NCBI GenBank assembly: GCA_964516765.1
Contig: CAZEWZ010000001.1
Location: 1 to 64,000 of the forward strand
Reading direction: 5' to 3'
Length of the DNA: 64,000 nt
Origin: CAZEWZ01 sp964516765
Lineage (GTDB): Bacteria > Bacteroidota > Bacteroidia > Flavobacteriales > UBA7430
Part shown: positions 1-9,296 of the stretch, in pieces
How the letters are laid out: the number at the start of each line of letters is the position of its first letter
How positions within the stretch are numbered: the stretch's first letter is position 1
Position numbers and translations under genes: made by a program
The notes under the pieces: generated by a model
Told to the model about the DNA's origin: nothing
Databases searched by the model: none
What the model saw: the letters and a program-made list of their open reading frames with translations, nothing else

Positions 1-393
1 TCAGGATATATGTATGAGGTAGATTCCTTGGGGAATGTAGTTTGGCTCTATAATGCCGGAGGAACAGAGAAAGCATTTCGATATGAGTGTAAAAATCCTG
101 GAATTGTAGCTTTATTAGGGGATGATTCATGTGAGGAAAACAATACGAGTATCTCAGAAGAGTTTCCTAGTTCTTTTGTTTTGGCTCCAAATCCCTCTTC
201 AGGAATTTTCGAAGTGATCAGTGAACTTTCACAATTAAAGGAACTTAGAATTATTAACAGCTTTGGCCAGTTGATAAAAGAACAAACAAATCCTAGAGTT
301 GATTTAAGCAATCACCCTAATGGTTTGTATTTTGTTGAAATAATTAACCAAGAGGGTAACTTAAAGTTAAAGTCAATTTCTCTAAGAAAATAG
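1..393 (+). CDS. Secreted protein with T9SS sorting domain, C-terminal part (arylsulfotransferase-like?)
   Basis: Only the last 130 codons are inside the window; the frame is already open at base 1 (S-G-Y before the first ATG at 10), so that ATG is internal. The first 45 residues (EVDSLGNVVW, then KAFRYECKNPGI) resemble the last propeller blade of Bacteroidota arylsulfotransferase-type (ASST) proteins; that is recognition from memory and uncertain. The last ~75 residues are a clear type A T9SS C-terminal domain: APNPSSGIF, a strand with IINSFGQLI, then HPNGLYFVEI and a basic end (SLRK). The protein is therefore probably exported by the Sec and type IX systems. The next gene, also a T9SS cargo, begins 2 nt after the stop, so the two are likely co-transcribed. 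Confidence 0.7.
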   Translation, partial: SGYMYEVDSLGNVVWLYNAGGTEKAFRYECKNPGIVALLGDDSCEENNTSISEEFPSSFVLAPNPSSGIFEVISELSQLKELRIINSFGQLIKEQTNPRVDLSNHPNGLYFVEIINQEGNLKLKSISLRK

Positions 394-395
394 GT

Positions 396-2663
396 GTGAG
401 GATAAAAACTGTACTTCTAATTCTACTTGTCTTATATTCCATTCAAGGCTTTTCTCAGGGAAATTTTTACAGTTCTGATACTATTCGAGAAATTCGTTTG
501 GTCTTTTCTCAAGACAATTGGGACGAACTCCTTGACAATTTTTACATAGCCGGAGATAAAGATAGACTATCAGCTACCCTCATAGTTGACGGGTATAGCT
601 ATGATAGTGTTGGGGTGAGGTATAAAGGCTTCAGCTCCGCAAGTGTCACTAGAACTAAGAACCCCTTTAATATCAAGTTAAATTATCTGATTCAGGGACA
701 AAATCACCAAGGCATTGACAAAATAAAATTGAGCAATATAATTCAGGACCCCTCTTTTCTTCGAGAAGTTTTAAGCTATGAGATTGTTAGGAAATACATG
801 CCAGCCTCTGAAGCAAATTATGCCAATGTATATGTAAACGATTCACTGATGGGATTATATTCTAATGTGGAAGCTGTAAATAAGGAGTTTTTAGAGAAAC
901 ATTTTTCTTCTCCAGAACAGGTTTTAGTCAAGGGGAATCCTGAAGAAATTAACCTGTATGGAGAAAACTCCAACTTAAGCCATACTCCAGGAACAGACTC
1001 CATGGCTTATGCATCATTTTATTCTATAAAATCTGATTATGGATGGTCCGCTCTTTACAACTTTATCGATACCCTAAATAATTTCGAACAAGAACTAGCC
1101 AAGCATTTGAACATAGATCAAGTTTTATGGATGCATGCTTTAAACTATACTCTCGTTAACTTTGATAGTTATGTAGGTTATGCCCAGAATTACTATCTAT
1201 ATCGCGATCACCAGGGCAGGTTTAATCCTATTATGTGGGATTTGAATATGTCTTTCGCCAGTTTTAGGCTGGCGGATGCTTCTAATTATTTCGACGGATT
1301 TAGTATAGCGCAGGCCAAGACCATTGACCCCTTATCACACTTCGAAAGCTTTTCAGTTTATGCTCGGCCCTTGATGCGGAATATTTTTAATCAAGACAGA
1401 TACCGAAAAATGTATTTGGCGCATATTCGCACCATCATTGAAGAGAACTTTTCTAATCTAGAGTATTTGTTTCGTGCAGATACTTTGAGGCAATTGATTG
1501 ATCTTAGCGTACTAAACGATCCCAATAAATTTTATAGCTATTCGGCTTTTCAAGAGAATTTGTTCAATACAGTGAGTCATTTAGTAGATTATCCAGGTAT
1601 TGTAGATTTGATGGAAGACAGATCACTTTATTTGAGTGAATATCCCAGTTTTATGGGAGCACCCAATCTGGAAGAAGTTGGACATTTGCCGCAAGAACCA
1701 GTTGTAAATGAATCTATTCTGATTCATATTAAAGCACCAAAAATATCAGTAGTGAGTTTATTTTATCGTCATGCTCCTTCAGTGGTCTTTCAGGAATTAC
1801 AGATGAATGATCAAGGGATAGCCGGAGATTTACTTGCAGAGGATGGTGTATTTTCCGCCGAAATTAGCTTCCAGGGTGCAGAATTGTCTTATTATATATA
1901 TGCAGAGAATGATTCTGCAGGAGCTTTTTCTCCTCCCCGAGCTGCCTATGAATATCACACCATTCAACAGAGAGTGCAAACTGGAGATATTGTGATTAAC
2001 GAAGTCTTGGCTAACAATAATTTCAATGCAAATGAAGTAGGACTCTATTCAGATTGGATTGAATTATTTAATCGATCTGAAAAAGACCTTTTTTTGTCGG
2101 GGCTTTATTTGACTGATGAAAAGAGTCTTTTAAGAAAATGGGCGCTTCCGGATTTACTTTTACCCTCAAAAGCCTACCTAATAGTTTGGGCAGATGATTT
2201 ACTCAATTTAGAGGGCAATCATGCAAACTTCAAATTATCTTCACAAGGTGAAGAACTTTTTTTATCAAGTGCCAATGGCATGCAAATAGATAGCTTATCC
2301 TTTCCAGCCCAGATGGAGAATGTTTCGTTTGGGAGATTCCCGAACGGTTTTGGAGAGTTTATGTTCTTAAGCCCCACTTTTAATTTATCTAATGACCAAG
2401 CCAATATTATTCCTTCAGAGAAGGCACTTGTATTTAAGCCCTATCCAAATCCTTTTGAGAACGATATAGTAATCGATATTGAGTCTCAACAAAATACAAC
2501 TGTTTATTTAACAGACCTCCTAGGGAAAATAATTTTACATCAGACTTTTCCTCCAGGAATATTGTCGAGTACTTTACTTACTCCAAATTTAGTACCCGGA
2601 TGCTATTTACTCTATCTATATTCTTCGGACATTATTATCACTAGAAAGATGGTTAAACTTTAA
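396..2663 (+). CDS. CotH kinase family protein with lamin-tail domain and T9SS sorting domain
   Basis: 755-residue secreted protein. Residues 1-20 are a signal peptide (MRIKTVLLILLVLYSIQGFS). Residues about 25-370 match the CotH family, an atypical protein-kinase-like fold first known from the Bacillus spore coat; visible marks are VRYKGFSS near 75, IKLSN, a YSNVEAVNKEFL segment and the WDLNMSF motif near 278-285, the counterpart of the CotH metal-binding DxN. Residues about 530-640 form a lamin-tail domain (GDIVINEVLA, SDWIELFN). A type A T9SS domain closes the protein (YPNPFENDIV near 682 to the end). The start is a GTG at 396, two bases after the upstream stop; no later start keeps the whole signal peptide. 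Whether this copy phosphorylates anything cannot be read from sequence. Confidence 0.85.
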   Translation: MRIKTVLLILLVLYSIQGFSQGNFYSSDTIREIRLVFSQDNWDELLDNFYIAGDKDRLSATLIVDGYSYDSVGVRYKGFSSASVTRTKNPFNIKLNYLIQGQNHQGIDKIKLSNIIQDPSFLREVLSYEIVRKYMPASEANYANVYVNDSLMGLYSNVEAVNKEFLEKHFSSPEQVLVKGNPEEINLYGENSNLSHTPGTDSMAYASFYSIKSDYGWSALYNFIDTLNNFEQELAKHLNIDQVLWMHALNYTLVNFDSYVGYAQNYYLYRDHQGRFNPIMWDLNMSFASFRLADASNYFDGFSIAQAKTIDPLSHFESFSVYARPLMRNIFNQDRYRKMYLAHIRTIIEENFSNLEYLFRADTLRQLIDLSVLNDPNKFYSYSAFQENLFNTVSHLVDYPGIVDLMEDRSLYLSEYPSFMGAPNLEEVGHLPQEPVVNESILIHIKAPKISVVSLFYRHAPSVVFQELQMNDQGIAGDLLAEDGVFSAEISFQGAELSYYIYAENDSAGAFSPPRAAYEYHTIQQRVQTGDIVINEVLANNNFNANEVGLYSDWIELFNRSEKDLFLSGLYLTDEKSLLRKWALPDLLLPSKAYLIVWADDLLNLEGNHANFKLSSQGEELFLSSANGMQIDSLSFPAQMENVSFGRFPNGFGEFMFLSPTFNLSNDQANIIPSEKALVFKPYPNPFENDIVIDIESQQNTTVYLTDLLGKIILHQTFPPGILSSTLLTPNLVPGCYLLYLYSSDIIITRKMVKL

Positions 2664-2675
2664 ATAAATATACAA

Positions 2676-3908
2676 ATGAATGTACACATATTAGGATTGG
2701 CTTTTTGTTTATCTACTGCCCTTAGTGCCCAAGATATTACCAATTATACCCAAGCAGATGGCTTGTTAGATAATACGATTAACTGCGTTTCAGTAGATGA
2801 TGAGGGCCGCGTATGGTTAGGAACTAATAGCGGTGTCTCTATGTTCGATGGCGCAGAATGGATCTCTTTTACAATGGATTCTCATCCCGGGCTAATAGAT
2901 AATTCGATACGGGCTATTTTTGCATCAAATAGCGGCGTATGGGTAGGAACCGATTATGGTGTGAGTGTATACAACGGATCTTATTGGACTAGTTTCACTG
3001 AGGAAGATGGCTTGGGTGACAATCGAATTAATCACATTAATCAATCAGACAATGGGGCTATATGGTTTGGTGAGAAAGATGGAATTAGCATTTATGATCC
3101 AATGGTTTTCGGGGATGCTTGGATAAGTTATTCTACCTCAGATGGACTACCTTTTGGGGGAATCAATTATATTAACTTTGATGCTTCAGGGGATGCTTGG
3201 TTAGCGAGTAGTATTTTTGGTTTGATTCACTTTGATGGGCTAAATTTCATCACATATAATACAGATTCTGGACTTATTAGTAACAATGTACGCTCTATTG
3301 CCATTGATGCAAATGGTAATAAATGGATAGGCACAGCCCAAGGGATTACTGTTTTTGATATAGAAAACACGGTTGATGTGCAACATAGCATCATGCTTCT
3401 CCTCCCTCCACCTGATGAACTGAATCCAGTTGTAGATTTAAAGATTGATAGTAACGGAAACGTATGGGCAGGGATTTATGTCGATTATTTAGTTACCGTA
3501 GGAGGTGTAGCTTATTGGGATGGAGATTCTTGGACTGGATTGAATGAAAGCGTTTTGGTCGGCCCTGTAGTTCGGAGTTTAGATATCGATTCTGAAAATA
3601 ATATTTGGGTGGCAACAAGTACTGGTTTATCTAAGATTTCCACCTCAGAAATTTCCCTCCCAGACTTTTCAGATGATTTTGAGTGTCACTTATATCCAAA
3701 TCCTGGAATTTCAGAGCTATTTTTGGATTCCAACAAAGAAATTGAAACGCTTATCATGACAAATATACAAGGAAAACAAGTGTATGTACCTAAGGAAAAT
3801 ACCGATAGTGGGATTCGTCTAGTTGTAAGTTTATTGGATAAAGGGTTTTACATTTTAGATATGCACACCGAAAATATAAATTTGCGAAGAAAAGTCCTGA
3901 TTCATTAG
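2676..3908 (+). CDS. Two-component-regulator propeller (Reg_prop) protein with T9SS sorting domain
   Basis: 410 residues. A signal peptide (MNVHILGLAFCLSTALSAQ) is followed by about seven ~40-residue blades with the Reg_prop signature: DGLLDNTINCVSVDDEGRVWLGT, then variants with VWVGT, IWFG, KWIGT and NIWVAT. These build a seven-bladed beta propeller of the type found as the sensor half of hybrid two-component systems. Here no membrane helix or histidine kinase follows, so it is a free secreted propeller. Residues ~335-410 are a T9SS domain (LYPNPGISELFL, MTNIQGKQV, KGFYILDM). It lies 12 nt behind the CotH gene and is probably the last gene of that operon. The ligand is unknown. Confidence 0.85.
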   Translation: MNVHILGLAFCLSTALSAQDITNYTQADGLLDNTINCVSVDDEGRVWLGTNSGVSMFDGAEWISFTMDSHPGLIDNSIRAIFASNSGVWVGTDYGVSVYNGSYWTSFTEEDGLGDNRINHINQSDNGAIWFGEKDGISIYDPMVFGDAWISYSTSDGLPFGGINYINFDASGDAWLASSIFGLIHFDGLNFITYNTDSGLISNNVRSIAIDANGNKWIGTAQGITVFDIENTVDVQHSIMLLLPPPDELNPVVDLKIDSNGNVWAGIYVDYLVTVGGVAYWDGDSWTGLNESVLVGPVVRSLDIDSENNIWVATSTGLSKISTSEISLPDFSDDFECHLYPNPGISELFLDSNKEIETLIMTNIQGKQVYVPKENTDSGIRLVVSLLDKGFYILDMHTENINLRRKVLIH

Positions 3909-3991
3909 TTTATAATAACAATAACTCTGCTTAATATAATACTTTAGGGAAAGTAAAATAGATATATATTATAGTAATTTTTTCCTAAAAA

Positions 3992-5539
3992 TTAAGGGAT
4001 TTTCCAGTCGATTTCTAGTTCCCAATTCGCACGAAATTTTATGGGCTCTTTATAATAATACACCTTTTCTGGAAGGCAATTTTCAAGATAATTACCCGGA
4101 GTCCATTTTCCGTCTTTGTTCCGATCTTCGGTCAATCGAATTTCATAATCGGCAGGCAAAAGTTTTTCAAATACAAGTGCCTCATATTCTCTTAAACTTT
4201 CAAGAACTATTCCTTCTTTTATGATTTCTACAAAATAATGTTTGATGCCTGTGATTAAATTAATTTTAAGTCCTGATAAAGAGCTTTCTTCTTTCGTGTA
4301 GAATTTGAATTCAGTACTATCAGATTTGCTCCCATTTAATCCGAAAATAGCTCCTTTATCAAGCTTGATATGGTATGATTTATTGTCTTCTTTTTTAAAG
4401 TCTAGTCTTATAAAGAAATTATTATGACTGATATTAAACTCAATCGAGATACTGTCGCTTATCACTCTAATTTTACTACTGTCGATCTGTAAAATGGGAG
4501 AGCTTAATTCAAGTTTAATTGTCTCATTATCTTTCAGATATCCTCTCTCTGGTGGATAGATATGAAGAGGAAATTTTATTAAGGAATCTTTGGTGACTAA
4601 GATAGAGTCCATTTGGTTCTCAAATTCGGTAATGATATATGCAGAATCAATTTCCATCTGATAGGGCCAAACCAAAATACTATCATTTCTTATTTTACTG
4701 AAGTAATTTATTCGAGGAATAGAATAAATTCGTACGGAATCAATATGTTTATTCAGCGCCCAATGTAAACGCCCCAAATCTTTTGCTTCTAATATTTTTA
4801 GCACTTTCTCTTCTTGGTAAAACCAAAGATCTTGCTCGAGGCTGTCTTGCATCTCAATGATTTGGTCATGAAAGGCTATCTTTTCTTCCCCAGAGTCAAA
4901 AATTTTGTTCCCATTGAGGTCTTCAAATCCGATCAATTCATACGATCCATCTCGAATAAAATTCAATTGAAATCTCCCCGAATCATTTACTAGACTCGAG
5001 TAATTAGGCTTTATTAGGTAAAGGGTTGAATCTTTACTTAGTGATTCGTTTTGATATAACCCCACAGAAAAGCCTTTTAAATCTATATTTTCAGGAGTTG
5101 AAAATACATCTCCACTAACGCTAAGAGAATCAATTTTTTCTCCGGTACTAAAGACCATAGAAAAATTTGAAAGGATATTTCCTTCATGGAAATCTGCAAT
5201 CCCATTCCCAAAGTTAAAGGTGTAAGTGGTATTCGGTTTTAGTTTTTCTTTTAAGCTAATAATAAGGTTTTTACCTTTAATGGAATGCTCTGGTTTTTCC
5301 TCAAGAGGAGGAGAGACTAAAAGTTCATTAGAAAAGTCTCTTAAGCTAAAATATTCATCAAAAGTGAGTTTTATTTGCTTGGGATTTACGCCAGTTGCGA
5401 AGGGTTCAGGATAAGCCGTAAGAACTTGAGGAGGTACCCTGTCTTTATCGCCTCCAGAAGGAGTTTGAATGCTAGCGCACTGCAGTAGTATGATTGAACT
5501 GGCGAACAAGAAAAATAAATATTTAAGAAAAGAAATCAC
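3992..5539 (-). CDS. Ig-like domain-containing lipoprotein
   Basis: 515 residues. The N terminus is a hydrophobic helix ending in a probable lipoprotein cysteine (ILLQC, Cys21), followed by SGGDKDRVPPQVLTAYP, which opens a bacterial Ig-like (Big_5) domain at about 33-130 with TYTFNFGNGIADFHEGN at its end. The middle contains many short beta strands with DSI/DSV-rich sequence and a segment like a protein-binding repeat (GFEDLNGNKIFDSGEEKIAF), and near the C terminus EIRLTEDRNKDGKWTPGNY repeats that Asp-rich, calcium-type pattern. This is a conserved Bacteroidota surface lipoprotein family without known function. It is the last gene of the minus-strand operon that starts at acpP, 29 nt after the M42 peptidase. 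Confidence 0.75.
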   Translation of the reverse strand: MISFLKYLFFLFASSIILLQCASIQTPSGGDKDRVPPQVLTAYPEPFATGVNPKQIKLTFDEYFSLRDFSNELLVSPPLEEKPEHSIKGKNLIISLKEKLKPNTTYTFNFGNGIADFHEGNILSNFSMVFSTGEKIDSLSVSGDVFSTPENIDLKGFSVGLYQNESLSKDSTLYLIKPNYSSLVNDSGRFQLNFIRDGSYELIGFEDLNGNKIFDSGEEKIAFHDQIIEMQDSLEQDLWFYQEEKVLKILEAKDLGRLHWALNKHIDSVRIYSIPRINYFSKIRNDSILVWPYQMEIDSAYIITEFENQMDSILVTKDSLIKFPLHIYPPERGYLKDNETIKLELSSPILQIDSSKIRVISDSISIEFNISHNNFFIRLDFKKEDNKSYHIKLDKGAIFGLNGSKSDSTEFKFYTKEESSLSGLKINLITGIKHYFVEIIKEGIVLESLREYEALVFEKLLPADYEIRLTEDRNKDGKWTPGNYLENCLPEKVYYYKEPIKFRANWELEIDWKIP

Positions 5540-5568
5540 GGATGAATAGTTCTTTTTAGTTGAGTTTT

Positions 5569-6612
5569 TTATTTAAATCGCCAATCATAGTCTTCTAAGT
5601 TTTCAATACATTTCTGTAAAAGATTAATTGATTGATGTATATCATCTTTGTGAGCCATTTCGATAACTTGGTGAATATGTCTGGTAGGAATTGATACTGC
5701 TCCAGCAATAGAACCTCCTGGGCTACTTCTTTGAACGCCCATAGTGTCTGTTCCACCTGCTGGAAGAATTTCTAGCTGTGTTTTAATTTTATGTTTAGCG
5801 GCAACTTCTTTCATATATTTCACCATCCTATAATCACAAATAGTACTAGAATCCATTATTTTTATGGCAGCTCCTTTTCCCAATTCAGTGATTTTTTCAT
5901 GTGTACTAGCTCCAGGTACATCATAGGCAATAGTGGTGTCTAAACCAAAACCAAAGTCCGGTTTAATTTCCATAGCAGAGACTTGTGCACCCCGTATTCC
6001 TACTTCCTCTTGAACAGTAAATACAGCATAAATATCGTAAGGAAATGATTTGAGCCTTTTCAGAGTTTCAATTAATATAAATACTGACACTCGGTTGTCT
6101 AATGATTTGCAATTTACACAATCCCCCATTTCGATCAATTTTCTTTCTCGGGTGATAGGGTTTCCTATTGAAATATATTTCTCTACTTCTTTTTTTGACA
6201 TGCCCAGATCAATAAAATAGTCTGTGGTTTTTGGAACTTTATTTCTTTCTTCAGTGGACATTACATGAATAGGTTTGGAGCCCATCACACCAATTAAATC
6301 TTTTTCTCCATGAAGAATGACTCTCTGAGCTGTTAGAGTTTTTGGGTCAAAACCTCCTAATGTATGAAACCGGACAAAGCCATTGTCGTCGATATGAGTA
6401 ACAATAAATCCAATCTCATCCATGTGAGCTGCAATCATGACTTTTTTTTCAGAAGATTTTCCATGTTTAATTGCAGTAACATTTCCTAGATTGTCGATGC
6501 TAATCTCGTCCACAATTCCATCAATTTCTTTGAGCACCAACTGTCGTACTCGTTCTTCAAATCCTGGAGCTCCAGCAGTTTCACATATTAATTTTAACAG
6601 AGCAATATTCAT
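5569..6612 (-). CDS. M42 family metallopeptidase (aminopeptidase/endoglucanase-type)
   Basis: 347 residues, the usual size for M42 cytosolic aminopeptidases, which form large di-metal tetrahedral particles and trim short peptides. The expected metal and catalytic residues are all present: His63 and Asp65 in AAHMDEIGF, Asp172 in SLDNRVSV, the Glu202-Glu203 pair in VQEEVGIRGA, Asp225 in GLDTTIAYD and His314 in TRHIHQVIEM. No signal peptide, so it acts in the cytosol. It sits 8 nt after pyruvate kinase and upstream of an Ig-like lipoprotein, in a long co-directional run. Substrate preference (Glu, Leu or broad) cannot be decided here. Confidence 0.9.
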   Translation of the reverse strand: MNIALLKLICETAGAPGFEERVRQLVLKEIDGIVDEISIDNLGNVTAIKHGKSSEKKVMIAAHMDEIGFIVTHIDDNGFVRFHTLGGFDPKTLTAQRVILHGEKDLIGVMGSKPIHVMSTEERNKVPKTTDYFIDLGMSKKEVEKYISIGNPITRERKLIEMGDCVNCKSLDNRVSVFILIETLKRLKSFPYDIYAVFTVQEEVGIRGAQVSAMEIKPDFGFGLDTTIAYDVPGASTHEKITELGKGAAIKIMDSSTICDYRMVKYMKEVAAKHKIKTQLEILPAGGTDTMGVQRSSPGGSIAGAVSIPTRHIHQVIEMAHKDDIHQSINLLQKCIENLEDYDWRFK

Positions 6613-6620
6613 AGCTTAAA

Positions 6621-8039
6621 TTATTCGATTTTACTCAGTTTTAGCATATTTGTCATTCCTTTTTCTGTAATCGGGATACTTGCAATATTAACTACAAAAT
6701 CTCCTTTTTGGACCACATTTTTTTTTAGAATAAGCTTTTTGCTATCTAAAATTGTATCGTCTGTGCTTTCAAAATCATCATAGTAATATCCTCTAACCCC
6801 CCATAGAAGACTCAAAGTGTTCATAATTTTTTTGTTTTTTGTGAAAATACATATTTTACTTGGGGGTCGGAAGCTAGAAATCTTAAAGGCATTATACCCA
6901 GAATGAGTTAGTGTAATAACTGCTTTTGCACCTACTTGTTCTGCAATCTTACATGCATTAAAGCATATAGTATCTGAGAGAAATCTACCATTTTTTTTAT
7001 CAATCGGTTGAAAAGTTTCCATCTCTAAATGAGCATAATTCTCAACATTCTTCACGACCTTGTTCATGGTTTTAACCACGGGAACAGGATAGTTCCCAAC
7101 AGAGGTCTCTCCACTTAGCATTACTGCATCTACTCGATCATGGACTGCATTTGCAACATCATTCACATCTGCTCTACTGGGGCTCAAACTGTTCATCATT
7201 GACTCCATCATTTGTGTAGCAATAATTACTGGTGTTGAGTATTTGATACATTTTCGGGTAATTTTTTTTTGGAGATTAGGAACTCGTTCCATCGGGACCT
7301 CCACTCCAAGGTCTCCCCTAGCAACCATAACGGCGTCCGATTGTTTGATTATGGCATCAATCTCACGAATTGCTTCTGGTTTTTCAATTTTGGCAACTAT
7401 TTTTGCTGCAGATTTTTTCAGTTTGATTATTTGTTGTAGATCTATGATATCTTGTACAGAACGAACAAAGGATAGACCAATCCATTCGATACCAAGTTTC
7501 AATGCGAGATCTAAGTCTTTTAGATCTTTTTCTGTTAGACAGGGTTGAGATATTTTTGTGTTAGGAAGATTTACTCCTTTTCTAGAATTCAATTCGCCCC
7601 CTTGTCGCACTTTGGCTTCTACAGTATTTATATTATTTGTTGACTCAACGAGGAGAATTATTTTCCCATCATCCAACATGACTTTATCTCCTATTTTGAC
7701 ATCTTTAGGGAAATTAGGATAAGAAATATAAACTTTTGAAGCATCTCCAATACATGCCTCTGTAGAGATAGTTATCGTTTGTCCACGCTTGATTATTACT
7801 CCCTCTTTCACCTCTCCAATTCTAAGTTTAGGTCCCTGAAGATCTCCCAATATTGCGACATTTCTGTCTTCTTCTTTGTTTAATTCTTGAACCCACTGGT
7901 ATATTTTTTTGGCGTCTTGGTGGTTGCTGTGGGAGAAATTAACCCGAGCCACATTCATCCCGGCATGATAAAGCTCTCTAATAATTTCTTTACTAAAAGA
8001 TGCTGGGCCAATTGTTGCGATAATTTTGGTTTTATTCAT
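6621..8039 (-). CDS. pyk: Pyruvate kinase
   Basis: 472 residues, normal for a bacterial type II pyruvate kinase, which makes pyruvate and ATP from phosphoenolpyruvate and ADP in the last step of glycolysis. Diagnostic blocks are KIIATIGPAS at the N terminus, VNFSHSNHQD, GDLQGPKLRIG, the signature IVAKIEKPEAI, VMVARGDLGVEVP and VIIATQMMESMM, then DVANAVHDRVDAVMLSGETSVGNYP and a C-terminal regulatory domain. Its ATG overlaps the stop of the upstream IPExxxVDY gene in an ATGA junction, so the two are translationally coupled. The rnc-X-pyk order is common in Flavobacteriia. Confidence 0.97.
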   Translation of the reverse strand: MNKTKIIATIGPASFSKEIIRELYHAGMNVARVNFSHSNHQDAKKIYQWVQELNKEEDRNVAILGDLQGPKLRIGEVKEGVIIKRGQTITISTEACIGDASKVYISYPNFPKDVKIGDKVMLDDGKIILLVESTNNINTVEAKVRQGGELNSRKGVNLPNTKISQPCLTEKDLKDLDLALKLGIEWIGLSFVRSVQDIIDLQQIIKLKKSAAKIVAKIEKPEAIREIDAIIKQSDAVMVARGDLGVEVPMERVPNLQKKITRKCIKYSTPVIIATQMMESMMNSLSPSRADVNDVANAVHDRVDAVMLSGETSVGNYPVPVVKTMNKVVKNVENYAHLEMETFQPIDKKNGRFLSDTICFNACKIAEQVGAKAVITLTHSGYNAFKISSFRPPSKICIFTKNKKIMNTLSLLWGVRGYYYDDFESTDDTILDSKKLILKKNVVQKGDFVVNIASIPITEKGMTNMLKLSKIE

Positions 8040-8536
8040 CGGATAATTAAGTTTTCTTTTGATTTTAATTCTGTACTTGTTATTTCATAAGCACTCACGA
8101 TTTGAGTCATGTTTTGAATGCTATTAAGTATTTCAATTTTTAATTTCTTTGTAAGGATTCCGTGTATTTGAATGTAATAATCAATTTTAGGCTGTTCGGG
8201 TATTAAAAACTTTATTTTTTTAGATTCATTCTTAAATTCATTAAAAAGTATTCCGGTTTGATTTTTTTTGGTTTTGCAACTGACTATTTTTTTGTTTGCC
8301 ATTAAATACCACTGATTTTCATATTGAGGATTCCAATATTCGTAAAGTGAAAAGAATACCTTTTCAAGTGCCTCTTTATAATTCATCTCTATATCGATGT
8401 TGCTTCTAGACAAGAAAACACTTAACTCTTTATTGATTTTGTAACAAATTTGATAGTCTTTTAATGCGCAACATATACCAATCAAATGGAAATTAAAATC
8501 ATATTCAAAATCAATACTGAGACTCTTTTTCTTCAT
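8036..8536 (-). CDS. IPExxxVDY family protein
   Basis: 166 residues. The family is named after its core motif, here IPEQPKIDYYIQIHG near residues 119-133 (the V is an I in this copy). It is found almost only in Bacteroidota and has no known function. No signal peptide or membrane segment; a small alpha/beta cytosolic protein is likely. Family members usually sit, as here, between rnc and pyk: rnc ends 46 nt upstream and pyk begins in an ATGA overlap. The context suggests a housekeeping role, perhaps linked to RNA processing or central metabolism, but that is inference only. Confidence 0.8.
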   Translation of the reverse strand: MKKKSLSIDFEYDFNFHLIGICCALKDYQICYKINKELSVFLSRSNIDIEMNYKEALEKVFFSLYEYWNPQYENQWYLMANKKIVSCKTKKNQTGILFNEFKNESKKIKFLIPEQPKIDYYIQIHGILTKKLKIEILNSIQNMTQIVSAYEITSTELKSKENLIIR

Positions 8537-8582
8537 TATATGTCCTCATAATCTATATTTCATAAATGTAACCAAAAAATAA

Positions 8583-9296
8583 TTAGAGGTTCATGGGTAT
8601 TTTGAGTAAATCACAAACAATTTTAGCAGCTGATTCTTCTGCTTTTTTCTTTGATAATTCTGTAGATTCGGCTCTATTTTCTCCCTCAATAAATAGGCCG
8701 ATAGTAAAGCTTTTTTTATGAGAAGCTCCGCTTTCAGAAAGTGTTTTAAAAGAATAGGAAATACTATTTTTTTGCGCCCAATGAATAAAGTGCTTCTTGA
8801 AGCTAACAATCTCTATTTCTAAAGCTTTAAGCGAAAAGTAGGGCTCTATGATTTTATTGATTATAAATTTTTCGCAGAATACCCGTCCTTTATCCATATA
8901 TATCGCAGCGACTAATGCCTCAAATGCATTTCCATATATAGATACTGGAGTCTTTCCGCCCAAATTTGTTTTGATAAACTTATCTATTTGAAATTTTTTT
9001 GCTAGAAAATTTAAACTCTTTCGGCTAACCATCTTCGATCGAATATCAGATAATACTCCTTCTTGTTTAAGGGGGAGTTTTTTAAATAAATATTCAGTAA
9101 TAACTGAGTCTAAAATAGAATCTCCTAAAAACTCTAGCCTCTCATTATTACCGTAGATTTTGTCATCCATGGAGCTGTGAGAAAATGCCTGGTGATAGAA
9201 ATGAATATTTTTCGGAGTAAACCCCAAAATAGGTTTAAGTTTTTTTGAAAGGGGAGCTGAAGAATTAGTAAAAAGATAGTGAAGCCATTGAATCAT
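8583..9296 (-). CDS. rnc: Ribonuclease III
   Basis: 237 residues. RNase III cuts double-stranded RNA in rRNA and mRNA maturation. The catalytic domain carries the signature NERLEFLGDSILDSVI, with Glu and Asp side chains that bind Mg2+, and a second acidic motif in GNAFEALVAAIYMDKG. The C-terminal double-stranded-RNA-binding domain spans about 165-237 and ends ELSKKKAEESAAKIVCDLL. The start codon overlaps the stop of fabF (TAATG), indicating coupled translation in the acpP-fabF-rnc operon. Length and motifs are complete. Confidence 0.96.
   Translation of the reverse strand: MIQWLHYLFTNSSAPLSKKLKPILGFTPKNIHFYHQAFSHSSMDDKIYGNNERLEFLGDSILDSVITEYLFKKLPLKQEGVLSDIRSKMVSRKSLNFLAKKFQIDKFIKTNLGGKTPVSIYGNAFEALVAAIYMDKGRVFCEKFIINKIIEPYFSLKALEIEIVSFKKHFIHWAQKNSISYSFKTLSESGASHKKSFTIGLFIEGENRAESTELSKKKAEESAAKIVCDLLKIPMNL

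Noticed and set aside
3909..3991. Terminator between the convergent Reg_prop and lipoprotein genes
   Set aside because: Only short AT-only pairings are present; no convincing stem with a T run.
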